NCBI RefSeq assembly: GCF_965638725.1 | Contig: NC_134982.1 | Coordinates: forward strand, 42,903,682 to 42,967,681 | Source: Aptenodytes patagonicus | Lineage: Eukaryota > Chordata > Aves > Sphenisciformes > Spheniscidae | Reading direction: 5' to 3' | DNA length: 64,000 bases | Shown here: in pieces, positions 53,301 to 64,000 of the stretch | How positions within the stretch are numbered: the stretch's first letter is position 1 | Layout: every line of letters starts with the position of its first letter | Made by a program: the position numbers and the translations under genes | The notes under the pieces: model-generated | Database searches by the model: none | What the model was told of the DNA's origin: nothing | The model's input: the letters and a program-made list of their open reading frames with translations, nothing else

Positions 53301-56300
53301 CCTTGAATGCTCTAGGCCTAATAAAGTTATACTTCAATACCTGAAGAAATGATGGAAGCAATGTGAGATGTTGACAGTTATCTTTGAGAAGAAGTGAAGT
53401 GTCATTGAGGTTTCCAAACACTGTGAGAGTCCAAACAGTTGTTTCACCAAAGTCCATGTTGCCACTATTTTCTTTTGACTGGGTCTAAATAACTTTTCAT
53501 TCAGTGTCTTGGTCAGACCTTCTCTACTGCCCTTTAAAAGACTTAATTCTCTGTTGACTTGGCACACCTACTTATTAGGTAATGTCTCAAGCATATCTTA
53601 CTTAACACAACTTGTTATTTGAGTAGCTGGTGTCTCTTATTGGGGCAGCTACATTATTAGGATGATTTTTTCCGGCTAAACCTATTATTATAATAAAAGA
53701 CGACTACTTTTGCATACCTTGCCTTGTCTAGGTATAGCAGGTGCAAGGGTATAGCAGGTGCAATCCCCACCTTACATATTAGTAACTTGACTTGACTGAG
53801 GGATGAAGAATATCTAGTAGTTTCTGCTGCCTTTCATGATCTGTTTTACAATAGATGTCGATAGAGGAGGTATTTGGCAGACAGTCTGATCCTCAAAGAC
53901 TTACAGCTTGGCTCCAGAAGGTATGCTTAAACAGGAAAAATTAACAGTACAAACAAAAGTGGGAAATGACTGGCAAAGGCAGTAGTTTGTGTAAAGTGAT
54001 CAAAGGAGTTCACAAGCTGACAATGCTGTTGCTAAAAAACAGAAATTCTGTTAAAATATGTGAGCGGGAGTGTTGGGTACTGGTCAGATACCAGCTGAGG
54101 TATTTTCAGTTTCTGATGCCTATCATCTTTCATCTCTCTTTCTCTCATCCGCCTTTGCTGCCCCCCTTCTTCCCCTCCGTTCTTATTTACAAGACAGCAG
54201 AGATGTGATTAATACATAGGTTAAATCTGCAGGATTTTTATGTGGATTAATTTTCTTCCCCCTCTTTAACTTCTGTTGACATCCATAACAAAATTTCAGT
54301 TAGGCCTCTTTGGTGAAATGGTTTACTGAGTGTTATCTTATGTTCTAGATCTCTTTTTGTGAGCTAAGTCCTTGGTAGTAGATGTTGGTTCATACACTCA
54401 AATCCATGAAGTTATTTTGAGTATCTAAAATTAAAACTATAAACCTATAAACCTATTTATTCCAGAATTTTGACAAATGTTTGGTTTTGTTGAATTATTT
54501 ACAATGTCCAGAGATCAGTAAAGCTAAGAATTTTCTTTATAATATAGCCTAAGTAAATCCTAGACTGTGCTATAGGTATTTATAAACATTCTGGCTTTTA
54601 TTATTGTTTTGGCTGTTAGCCTGCATGTTTAACCCTAGATATTTATATAACTCCAACTACTTGTATATACAGTTTTCAAGGTTGCTTAGTTGGGCAATTT
54701 TTAACCCATCAAATGGGGTTTTATCTGGATGTATTTCTGTCATCAAAGAAACATCCAGTTGCCCCCAACAAGGGGGACCCCCTCCCCCAGAACCCCCACA
54801 AAACCAAACAATCAAATCTTGATGTATTTTGAAATTCTTGCAGTTAAAATCCATTGGCAGTGCTCCAAGACAGTAAAATTCAGTAGCTGTGTTATGTCCT
54901 GTAACAGGCCTTTGTTCCCTGATTTTCCTGCTTCTGTTTGCAAGGGCTTCCCTCCCCGCCCCCCCCAGCAGAACAGTCAGAATTCAGTGCAATTGCACTT
55001 GGAGCTATGTTTTGTTTCAAGTGAAACAGCTGAGTGTGATAGAGACTAAATTTTGGCAATGAAAGAGAATACTGACATGGTCAGTTACTGCATTTTTGAA
55101 TTGTGAGTGTTAGAATTGGTTGCCAGCTGAGGTGTGGTAACTTTGGAAATAGTTCATGTTTACTTGCAGGAATGTTTAGTCAATCTCTTTCTTGACTCTC
55201 AAGTGTAGGAAAAAGAAAGGTTGCATAAATATACAGAACATAGTGCTTCAGTAGTAGCCTTTTTTGTGCTTTGATAGTCCATTCACTGTGGTCAGACCCT
55301 CAATCAAGGTTTTTGTAAGTAAACTCTGATATTTTAGTGAATGTGTTTCAGTAATTTTATACTAAAATTGAGATGATTTAAGTTTTACTAATTTCTGTCT
55401 CTTCTAATGATTTTAACTGAAACCTTTAAACTTATTAATTGTAAAATCATAGGTATAGGAAAAATGGTGAAGAATTACTTACCCCACTTCCCAATCCCAA
55501 CATTTCATGTAGAATTGTCAAAGCCTTCTTGTTTGAAAAAGTATCCATACCATCTTCATTCTCTGCCAATACGATGTGCTCTGGTAAAATGAGCTATAGT
55601 TTTCCATCACAAAATATTGTTTTAAGTGCTTGAGATAATAATCCTTGCTCACTTTGCAGTACCTTGTTTTTAGAAGCATCAGGGCTGTCAACTTATTGCA
55701 GCTTAAGTTACTGTGCCTCAGCTGGAATGTGGCATGTGCCAAAACCTTGATAAATGAGAGGTAATGTTTACTTAGCTGACAGGGAAAGTGAAGAAACTAA
55801 ACCCAGTTGAACTGCTTCATGTGTCAGGTAGTCTTAGAGTTTGCCTGTGAACATTTTTACCATGGCTCAACTGATGTGCAAAAATTGCATGTCATGCATG
55901 GTAGCTTGGTTACAAACCTGAACCTTTGCTCTGGACACCATTAGAATTACTTGCCATGAGTACAATTACAATTAGTGATGTCTTCTTGCAGAAATAAATG
56001 CTTTTTTTTTTTTTTTTTTTGTGTGTCTCTCATTAGAGAATCATTACATGAGCGTTAAAATGGTCTGTGCAGGGTCAGCTTTATCAGGGAATAAATTTAG
56101 AGTAGAATTGAACCCAATAGTATATAAAAGCTGTCACCTTGTTATTATCTACAAAGACTACGTAGACTAGTTATAGCTACTAGAGTAGTTATAGACTGCT
56201 GCTGGGAATGCTTTCTTTGATCCCCCCCCCTTTCCTAATGTTCCTGTCAATATGTGTGTATTGTAAGGCTTACAAACAGAACCACCAGCTCTCAGAAAAC

Positions 56301-59300
56301 ATCCTTTTGCATGTAGGATTTGTCTGGACAGGTGACACATGTCAGATATGTAGAATTCTACTGGAAAGTGATAATAGATTGTTGCAATGAATAAATTAAG
56401 TCATTAAAAACTTTATAGTATTTTGCGAGTACTGTGAGATGGATGGATTAGTTTACCGGATCAGTTCTTCCACAGCAGTTCAACAACTTGAGCCAACTGT
56501 TCTAATGAATGCATTTTTGAGATTAGGGTCCAGTTTCCCAAAATTGGCGGTACTTTGAACAGTTGTCTAATGCCATCAACACTATATAACTGCAAGAATA
56601 TTTCTTGCAGTTGGAGCTGCTGTCTCCCCATATGTTTGGCCATTTCTAACTTGCGTCCCCAAAGGAAAGCATTATTGGGTCAATCAAATCTTCATTGGCA
56701 ATCTCAAGTTGTATTCCTTTCCAGGCCTGTAATCTGCTTCTGGTTTCCTGAATCTCATTTATGTCCCTGCTTAGCTGTATCAGGTGTCTGTTCCATGTGC
56801 ATGTGTTAACACTATACAACTAATTCAAAGGTAACCATTGCAGGTGTTCCATCCTTCTTATAGAATTTGCAGAAGACTTTGCTTCGGACTATGTGCATGT
56901 TTTTAAGTTACGAGTTTCCTGGTCCCTTCCAATGTTCCTTTGTTATGGCAAGTGTCTGATGTCAAGGATGTTGTAAAAACAGATCTTGCAATTCAAATTT
57001 TCTGTGTTTACAGGGTACTGAATTTATTGTTGTCTTAAGACATTTAAAAATTAGATTTACTGAAATGCTTCCTGTGAACTTTTATAAGCTATAAATATAA
57101 CTTGCAAATGTAAGATCTTTTGAGGGCTGAAAATTCACTCTAAATTTAATGTTGCTAGATTTCCACAAGCATAGGAAGCAGATGGTCGAGGAAGAAGAAG
57201 CAAACTTAATTTCAAAATGGGTCCTTACAAAATGTGGCAGAGGAATCTTAGGTTCTTTTCCATGGACATGCAAGCTCCATGAGAAAATACCAGGTTATTT
57301 TGTAGCATGAATGAACAGTGTGTTCTTAATCATCTTTCATGGATATTTGAGATGTAGGTTGTGGATTTCTTCCACAGCAAAGAGTTGAAGAACCACCGGT
57401 CAGGGACCACTGACTCAGACTTTGGGTCTTTATCATGCACCACTACTACTGTGCTTATTGTAGTTTTACTTACTGGCTTCTTTGCTTTTAGGAGCTGTAG
57501 CACTGAAGAATCTTGAAATAAAAGAAAATGCACTGGTAAGTTAGTGAAAATAAAAATAAACTGTTGCAAAAATGATTCTTGAACAACTTACTGGGTTGTA
57601 TGTGCTTTTTTCGGTTCTTATTTTAAGATACACTGTCTTTTAAGTGAAAACTTACTGTTTTGTTTTCTCTACACTTGTGTGGATTGTGTAATTAATTTGA
57701 GACTAAATTTAAAGGTGAAGGTGTATGCTGGCTTCATTTAGCTTTTTTTTTTTTTTTGCCCCCTTCCCCCAAAAATAAAACTCTCAGCAATTGCTAACAC
57801 AATGTGTTTAGGTCAAAAGCAATACTGAAAGATCTTTTTTTTTCCTACAGCTCATGAAGTTAGAAACTTGCTCTTGGGAATGTATTTAGCCTAGCATGGC
57901 TTAACAGTCTAAATCAGTAACCAAATGCTTGCTTGTTCCATTATATTGAATGGGTTATTTTCAGTGGTTGAAAGGTAAATTTGTTGTTAAGGTTATAATC
58001 TTTTTTTCCTGTATGGGAGCGTTGCACAAATTGCTGAAATGAGCTTAAATGTTCTAAAACACTTGCTTTCAGAGTCAGCTGGATGTGCCATTTAAAGTTA
58101 AAGCAGGACATATTGGTAAGTTACATTTTATCATACACCCATGCAGGAGTTACTAAACATACTACTTTTCCTTGCAAGTGGCTCTAGGCATTCTAAGCAA
58201 GTAAATTTCTTAGTTTCCTTGATTTGCATGCTTTGTACACTCTGAAGTTTGTCTCTTCTGAAAAAAACTGTTTGAAGAAGCTCCTTTTCTTGAGCTGAGA
58301 TGGTAAAGTTAAAATATACTGGAGTCTTGTCTAATCACTTCAATATTAATGAGAAAAGAACCCAACACAGCAAAGATGAGCAACTGAGCAGGACTGGATC
58401 TCATCCCTTGTCTTAGCAAGTCTCCACAACTGATTTTGCCTTCCACTTCCCTTTCTATCCTCCTTCCCTGTTTTTGCTAATGTGAAAAGTTTTCTCATTG
58501 CAAGTTGATTGTCTTGTAAAAGTTAGTGGTTTCTTAAAGCAAACTGCATCTAAAGCCATTATGTTTCCCTTAAATCTACCCTGGAAGTAGATTTACCTCT
58601 GACTGATTTCATAGTTTATTAAAATTGGCACTGTGTGAAGAATGAGAGATGCTGTAACCTCAGGGTCCCCATGTTCACAAAACATACTACTTCAAGACTC
58701 TCTTCCACAGAAAAAGAAAGAAAAATCTGTATTTTAAAAATTCTGGTTTTGGGAGTATTTAGCTGACTGATCATACGTGAGCTGCCCATGCTTTTCTTGT
58801 TTATGAGGGTGCTGGAGTGGATTTGCAAGGAGGGAGAGGTTGCTGTTAGGAAGAAGGAATATAATTCAAGGGAGTAAGGAGAGGACCTGTAGACTTAATA
58901 GTTCTGCTCATGGAAAAACTTGCCTCATGTTAATTTGTGTGTTGTGTTAAACAAACAACCCAAAGGACATGTGCCTCAGATGCACTGTTTTTTCTGTCCA
59001 ATATAATAATTGTTCAGAGATTTTATGGTTAATGTCGATTATCTTTCTAATCTTTTTTTTTTCCGGTCAACTATTTAACTGTATACCTCAACATTTTCTT
59101 TTGTGTTTGTAGGTCAACTTAACCTACAGATTCCATGGCAAAACCTTTATACTCAACCCGTTGAGGCAGTTCTTGATGGAGTTTATTTGCTTATTGTGCC
59201 CACAGCCAGTAAGTTAATGTAGAGAAAAAAGTGAATATAGATTGGTGGGATTTCAGAAGTATCTGGAATGGGTTGATATTGTTTTCATGAGCTTTATTCC

Positions 59301-62300
59301 TAGTAGATGCTCCTAGCAAATAAAATTAGATAATGGGAATGGGGTGTCTTTCAGTAGGTTCTATTTAGTCACCTAATTTTTTTCTGTTATATTAACAAAA
59401 TGTGAAAATTACTGCTTTTGAAACAGCATCATCCAAAAATATGTAAGGGTTTTTGTATCATACCTTTTTATGTTGTGTATTTAGGCATAAAATATGATGC
59501 TGAAAAAGAAGCCAGGCAGCTCTTGGAAGCGAGACAAAGAGAATTGCAAAGGATAGAGGAAGCAAAGCAGAAAATAGCTGACCAAGGTAAGAGTGGGAAA
59601 AGCTAATGAAAGTGACACTATTTCTTTCTTTATTTTAATCCAGAAAGATGCTGGATTTGTCACTTAGTGTTGTAGATTCCTGTTTTCCTCTTGATACCTA
59701 AAAACCTATTAGTGACAGATTTTCAGGTGTAGCTGCCATCAATATTGCAGAACAGGCATCCTGAAAATAAAAAGGTTCAAGCAGTGATGTGATCTGATAT
59801 AAATAAGGTTTTTGAAATATTGCTTGCTTGTGTCATGTTGCCTGACATTTTCTTTCCTCTTCTTTCATAAGAAACAATTTAACTTTGTTTCCAGTAGCAA
59901 AGAATTTTTATGGTTACACCTTTTTAAAGATTCTGTTTAATTTGTTCTTTGATACATGTTAAGTCTTATCATCTTAAATTCAACTTTTGGTACTTTCAAG
60001 AAATACGTATTGGCCACCTTGACTATCAGTGGGTACAAATCATACTTTTGAACAACCTGATTCTTCATGCAGCAGGTAGTAAAGCTGAAACCATCTAGTC
60101 TGAGGATATAGATTATACTGAAAGGACATGTTTTTATACAACTACAGTATAATGTAATAGAAAATTTAAATATCTATCATACAAACTTTATTATGTTACT
60201 GTTTTCTCTAGTGTAGTTTTAAAAATACTTTAATGCAAACAAAATATTAAATTCTTTTCCTTTAATTTAGATAAAGTAAAAGAAGAGAAACAAGACACTT
60301 TTGTAGAAAAACTAGTCACTCAGGTCATCAAAAATCTTCAGGTGAAAATTTCCAACATCCATATTCGCTATGAAGATGATGTAAGTACTTTTGTATATCT
60401 CGGCATAAGGGGTTGTGCACTGTAACATGAAATTAGGAACCTGTCTGATTTCTTTTCTCCTAGTTGCTTTCTACGTTGAGAGAATTCTAGTAAAGTTTCA
60501 GAAATTTCATAGTCTTAAGAAAAGATAACTGATAAAAAGCTTGTACCAAAAAATAAAGATATTTATAAGCATGTGGTTGGGTACAAAGAAGATACAGTTG
60601 TCAGATCTTTGTTATATATATATTTTTTTTTATTGTTGGCTATTTACTTCCAAATCTAAATTTAGAGCATAAGATAATCCTTTTTTGGTATTTTCCCCCT
60701 GCTCTATTAGATCACAAATCGGAATAACCCCTTGTCATTTGGGATTTCACTTCAGAATCTAAGTTTGCAGGTAATTTTATTTTTCATCTAAAAAGCATGT
60801 TGATGTATACTGGTAGGTTAAGTTACGTTTTTGTGTATTATTGTGCTGTCTGGTAACATACTGTCTACTGAAAGTATACCTATAATCATGACCAATGCAC
60901 AGTGGTTACTACTTGGTTTATCAAATCCAGCATAAATATTGTGGCGGTGGTGCCATTAAAAATAAAGTGCTAGCATTAAAACAGACCTTTGGGAGGAAGT
61001 TCTTATTCTTCTGCCTGCTGCACTTCATGGTTGCCAAGTACCAGACTTTGCTGGATTTGGGCTATGCAGAATCTATGAATATTTTACTGAAACTGCCATG
61101 AGCCCCAAGAAAGGAAATTACTACTTGATATTGGGGAGGGAAACAAAGGAAAAAAAGAGGATGGCATCTTGTTTCAAACTGGAGCTCAGTTCTTTGATCT
61201 GCAAGCTCCACTTTAAAGTGCTAATAGTAGTCATCACAGACTGTATAAATTTTTTTTTTTCCAGGAAGACTACCTAGTAGCAGCAATATGCTGTTTCTGC
61301 TGAGTTGCTCTGATTCAGTAGCTTTTGCAGTGTAACTGATAATCTTAAAGAAAATGTCTAAGTAAATATTACTTTCTTGAATGAAATAGTTGTCTTATGA
61401 ACACTTGTTCCTAGCTCATTGAAAGGTTTTTGCCAGCCCCTTCCCCTAAACAGTTTTGCATAGTGAACAAAAACTTTGGTATTCTTACCACTTCACTCTT
61501 GAAATGCGTATTAGCCTTGAAAAAGTATAATAGCATATAGTGTTTCTGTTGGGCTCAAACTAAAATGCTACTTCCAGAATTATAAAAGAATTCTAGTCCC
61601 TTGATTATCTCTTTCCAAAGAGCCTGCCTAAAAATAATATTGGTGTAAAGGAAAACAGTTTGCAATACTGAAAACAGAATTTTAAAGTATCTTTTGGTTC
61701 TTGTGTGCACCCTGCCAGTCACTGTAAGTATACGTGTGTATTTTTTTGGGGGAAGTAACCTTATCAAGTTTCCACTTAAAATAATGGCTTAATCATCTTA
61801 AATCAGAAGATGGTGTCCCATTATTTTCAGTGGGGTTTAGTTATGATGATGTTCCTCTCTTTTTTCGTGGTTTATTTCAGTGATGATAAAATATTGGTGT
61901 ATTATAGCTACTGGAATAGCTTTCTTTAATTCTAATTTCAGACCTCGGATAAGAATTGGAATCCATGTTTACATGATGAAACTGCCAAGTTGTTCTACAA
62001 GGTACAGTATAAACTGTATGCTAAAGAAAGAATTGTTAATAAAACAAGCTGAATTAGAGTTCCTTCCACAGAAAGTGAGATCAAGAAAACGCATTAACTG
62101 TATAGGCTCTAAAATAAAAGGATGCGTAATCTGCAAGGAGCATTCTGAATTTTTTTATTCATCCAGACTTTGTGAAATCCAAATTATTAATCTAAAATTT
62201 GTAGGTATTAATACATATGTTCTGTTGTATTTTCAGCTTGTACGACTGGATAACCTTTTCGCTTACTGGAATGTGAAATCGGAGATGTTCTACCACGGTG

Positions 62301-64000
62301 GTTGTGATGAATCGTTGGTAAGTAAAGCATGAGATAATGTATCTAGTATTCTAGTTCATACTGTGAAGCATAGAGCATGCTTCACATTCAGTTCTGCTTC
62401 CATTTATGTCAATGTCCTGAAGAACTGTCTTGTTACTAATAGCTTTTTCAGGAAAAATAGTAAATGTTAAGGTATTTATGTGATAGAAGTACAACACCCA
62501 TCTGAGGAAGTTTAAAAAAAAAAAAAAAAGTCCTTTGCCAGTTACAAAATTATACACAATATACAGTCATCTTACTGTTCAGTGATTTTATTAGCTAAAA
62601 ATAGAAGTCTTATTCTGTTTAAAACATAGATTAATATTTTGAATTGTATTGTGTATCAGAGGGATTATCTGAAACCTGTATTAAAATGCTAACATTTTAT
62701 ATTTTAAAACTTTATCATGAAATAAAAATGCAACTTATCTCCATTGTGTATGTAGGTTAACTTAAAACAGGGAGTTGCCAGCCACAATGTGATTCCAGAA
62801 GGTTATGATTTTGGTAAGTGGTATTTTATTTGTATTTGTAATAGGCGTGTATACTTTACTTCTAATTTTTAATGCCTCTCAGCAGTTGCTACTTTGGCTG
62901 TTATTCAAAAATCTTAGTAAGGAGTGCAGTTTAGTTCTTTTGTAGGAATAACTGTCCCTCTGACAGTGAATACTGTACCATATCTGTAGCCTTAAAGAGG
63001 CTTTGATTAAAATACGAGTCTTGAGTCATGTATCATTTAATGGAATGTCGTACATAAATCCTCATTGTTCACATCCATTGCAAATTCCTTATTTTAAGAA
63101 GTTTAGCAATAATATAAGCATCATGTAAGTTTTGTGATTCAGATTGGTTTGAGTAATAAGTTAATGTTTTTGAGGTCACCTGCCTTATGTGAAGTGTATC
63201 TTTTTTCATTAGAGGTGGAAACAGTAATCACACAACTCTGAAACATGAACTTTTTTTTTTTTAGTGTTGTCATATTGCAAGTTGTAATGCTTTGAGTGTT
63301 GCTTACCTTAGTCCGAAAGTTACATTGGCTCCACTCAAACATGGTGATTGTTTACTTTTCGTTGTATGGAAAATACATGTTTTTTATTTCTCATGTGCAT
63401 CTGTGTGATCAGATCAGTAACTGTTTACAAGGCAGAATGGCCTTTGAAGTGGCTGTTCTCTAGCAAGCAAGTCCTCGGTTCACTATAGCCAGGGTTAAAA
63501 AAGGCATAGTTTTATGGGATTTTCTTGGTGCCTTTGCCTGAAAGAGGAAGCCTTTTGTGTCTCTTTATTTCACTGCCAGAGAACTATTTAGTATTTTTTT
63601 CTGATTTCTTACCTATCTTTTTCATTTGCTAGCTTTGACTCTTTTTACAAGAAGATGTTTAAATGTCATCGGTTGTCTAAGTCTTTACACAGAAGTTCGA
63701 AATAATTGTATGCAAAATTGCAGGATTCAGGATTTACACTCTTTAGAGTGTTGCTCTTTTAGAGCAACTCTTTAGATTGAGACATTGATAGAAAGGTAGC
63801 ATGCACAAAGTCTGCTTCTGTCATTTGATCTAAATGCAAACATAATACTTACACATAGGAAGGAAGAAAAATGAAATTTAGGAAGCTAAATACAGGGAGA
63901 AAATTAATAGAAATGTTACCACATTAAATGTGTAGATAAAAGTAAAATAAGCTTCACAAGAAATACAGAGTTTGAAATGAAACAAAAGTAAATTAGTGTA
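49562..64000 (+). CDS. VPS13A: VPS13A, 5' part of the gene (exons 1-10, partial)
   Basis: Vacuolar protein sorting 13A (chorein), a very large (about 3,170 aa in human) rod-shaped bridge protein that moves bulk lipid between membranes at ER-mitochondria and ER-lipid-droplet contact sites. Ten coding exons (separate entries) join to 754 nt, residues 1-251, which cover the conserved chorein N-terminal domain that forms the end of the lipid-transfer groove. All introns are GT-AG and the frame is open throughout. The start ATG has A at -3 and G at +4, and no in-frame ATG precedes it. [18 protein letters not shown] and [12 protein letters not shown] match VPS13A; VPS13C has a long insert before its KKDTFVEKL that is absent here. 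The remaining exons lie beyond the window. Loss of human VPS13A causes chorea-acanthocytosis. Confidence 0.96.
53732..53763 (+). repeat. 17-bp tandem duplication
   Basis: Two copies of a 17-base unit beginning GTATAGCAGGTGCAA, the second lacking its last two bases. Likely a recent replication slip in VPS13A intron 1. Confidence 0.9.
56002..56020 (+). repeat. T19 homopolymer
   Basis: Nineteen consecutive T, followed by GTGTGTCTC, in VPS13A intron 1. Confidence 0.93.
57492..57535 (+). CDS. VPS13A: VPS13A coding exon 2
   Basis: 44 nt; completes codon 34 and encodes up to residue 48 ([15 protein letters not shown]). Acceptor TTTTAG, donor CTG|GTAAGT. The split glycine codon restores frame with exon 1. 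Confidence 0.94.
58073..58115 (+). CDS. VPS13A: VPS13A coding exon 3
   Basis: 43 nt, residues 49-62 plus one base ([14 protein letters not shown]). Acceptor TTTCAG, donor ATTG|GTAAG. Confidence 0.94.
59113..59208 (+). CDS. VPS13A: VPS13A coding exon 4
   Basis: 96 nt, residues 63-94 plus one base. It includes [15 protein letters not shown], which is diagnostic for VPS13A, and ends YLLIVPTA. Acceptor TTTGTAG, donor GCCA|GTAAG. Confidence 0.95.
59485..59586 (+). CDS. VPS13A: VPS13A coding exon 5
   Basis: 102 nt, residues 95-128 plus one base. It starts [12 protein letters not shown] and encodes a charged, probably helical stretch ([14 protein letters not shown]). Acceptor ATTTAG, donor CAAG|GTAAG. 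Confidence 0.95.
60271..60380 (+). CDS. VPS13A: VPS13A coding exon 6
   Basis: 110 nt, residues 129-165. It includes [20 protein letters not shown] and IHIRYEDD. The first residues (DKVKEE) differ from the human sequence as I remember it, so this is a variable linker. Acceptor AATTTAG, donor GAT|GTAAGT. Confidence 0.95.
60711..60770 (+). CDS. VPS13A: VPS13A coding exon 7
   Basis: 60 nt, phase 0 at both ends, residues 166-185 ([20 protein letters not shown]). Acceptor CTATTAG, donor CAG|GTAATT. Confidence 0.95.
61942..62001 (+). CDS. VPS13A: VPS13A coding exon 8
   Basis: 60 nt, phase 0 at both ends, residues 186-205 ([20 protein letters not shown]). Acceptor ATTTCAG, donor AAG|GTACAG. Confidence 0.94.
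62237..62317 (+). CDS. VPS13A: VPS13A coding exon 9
   Basis: 81 nt, phase 0 at both ends, residues 206-232. It starts [19 protein letters not shown]; the tail (HGGCDESL) is in a variable region. Acceptor TTTTCAG, donor TTG|GTAAGT. Confidence 0.95.
62756..62813 (+). CDS. VPS13A: VPS13A coding exon 10
   Basis: 58 nt, residues 233-251 plus one base. It ends NVIPEGYDF, as in vertebrate VPS13A; the first residues are variable. Acceptor TATGTAG, donor TTTG|GTAAG. The exon that should continue with the FRPISANAKL-type segment is not found before 64000, so intron 10 is at least 1.19 kb. Confidence 0.92.
62814..64000 (+). other. VPS13A intron 10 (incomplete)
   Basis: AT-rich intron sequence to the window end. 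It contains two adjacent inverted repeats at 63736-63767 and a T11 tract near 63251. No exon is seen. Confidence 0.8.
63736..63767. repeat. Two adjacent short inverted repeats
   Basis: ACACTCT/AGAGTGT (63736-63742 and 63745-63751), directly followed by TTGCTCT/AGAGCAA (63751-63757 and 63761-63767). Each has 7-bp perfect arms. They are too short to be a microRNA precursor. Confidence 0.8.

Larger units (their letters stand above)
49662..57491 (+). other. VPS13A intron 1
   Basis: A 7.8-kb intron: GC-rich for the first 700 bases, then AT-rich. It contains a 17-bp tandem pair at 53732-53763 and T19 at 56002-56020. No LTR or young CR1 is seen. Open frames in it are short and unrecognised. Confidence 0.85.

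Noticed and set aside
49562-62813. VPS13C instead of VPS13A
   Set aside because: Residues such as [11 protein letters not shown] and PCLHDET, the lack of the VPS13C-specific insert before KQDTFVEKL, and linkage to FOXB2 all point to VPS13A.
1-64000. CRISPR arrays, operons, bacterial-type mobile elements
   Set aside because: Introns, CpG islands, CR1 and LTR elements show a vertebrate nuclear genome. No regularly spaced direct repeats were found.
1-64000. tRNA, rRNA or microRNA genes
   Set aside because: I saw no cloverleaf with A/B-box sequence, no rRNA segment and no long hairpin of microRNA type. A covariance-model search would be needed to exclude small ones.

Overview
The window looks like a piece of a bird genome, probably from the Z chromosome. 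It holds CR1 LINE copies, including two bird-type ones with intact CR1 3' ends, and long terminal repeats (LTRs) of a kind I recognise from birds. I saw no mammalian SINEs. The only two genes I can support are FOXB2 and the 5' part of VPS13A, both on the + strand. FOXB2 and VPS13A are neighbours on human 9q21, whose bird counterpart is Z. Species and chromosome are inferences.

Layout. 1-2.8 kb is upstream flank with homopolymer tracts. About 2.8-5.5 kb is a CpG island holding the single-exon FOXB2 gene (CDS 3932-4960, 342 aa). 5.5-7.7 kb is FOXB2 3' flank with a separate GC/CpG-rich block (7.09-7.7 kb) that has no recognisable gene. 7.7-49.1 kb is an AT-rich intergenic desert. It contains an old CR1 copy (9.33-9.99 kb), a CR1 3' part on the minus strand (25.45-26.60 kb), a long LTR with a second LTR inserted in it (28.44-30.11 kb), an old CR1 fragment (34.34-34.50 kb), a CR1 3' end (35.96-36.38 kb), a solo LTR with a perfect target-site duplication (43.07-43.67 kb) and a truncated LTR fragment (48.12-48.65 kb). 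49.15-50.3 kb is the CpG-island promoter of VPS13A. Coding exons 1-10 run from 49562 to 62813 and encode residues 1-251. The rest of this very large gene lies beyond the window.

The ten VPS13A exons were assembled by hand. Every junction is GT-AG, the reading frame holds throughout, and the protein matches the VPS13A N-terminus better than its paralogue VPS13C. FOXB2 is a forkhead transcription factor and VPS13A is a bridge-type lipid-transfer protein. They share no pathway that I know of. Their linkage is an old one, because human FOXB1 and VPS13C are also close to each other on 15q22.

I did not find a convincing new biological system. The points most worth a second look are the nested LTRs, the gene-less CpG block downstream of FOXB2, the shortened low-complexity region of FOXB2 compared with mammals, the old palindromic repeats, and a possible conserved non-coding stretch near 25 kb.
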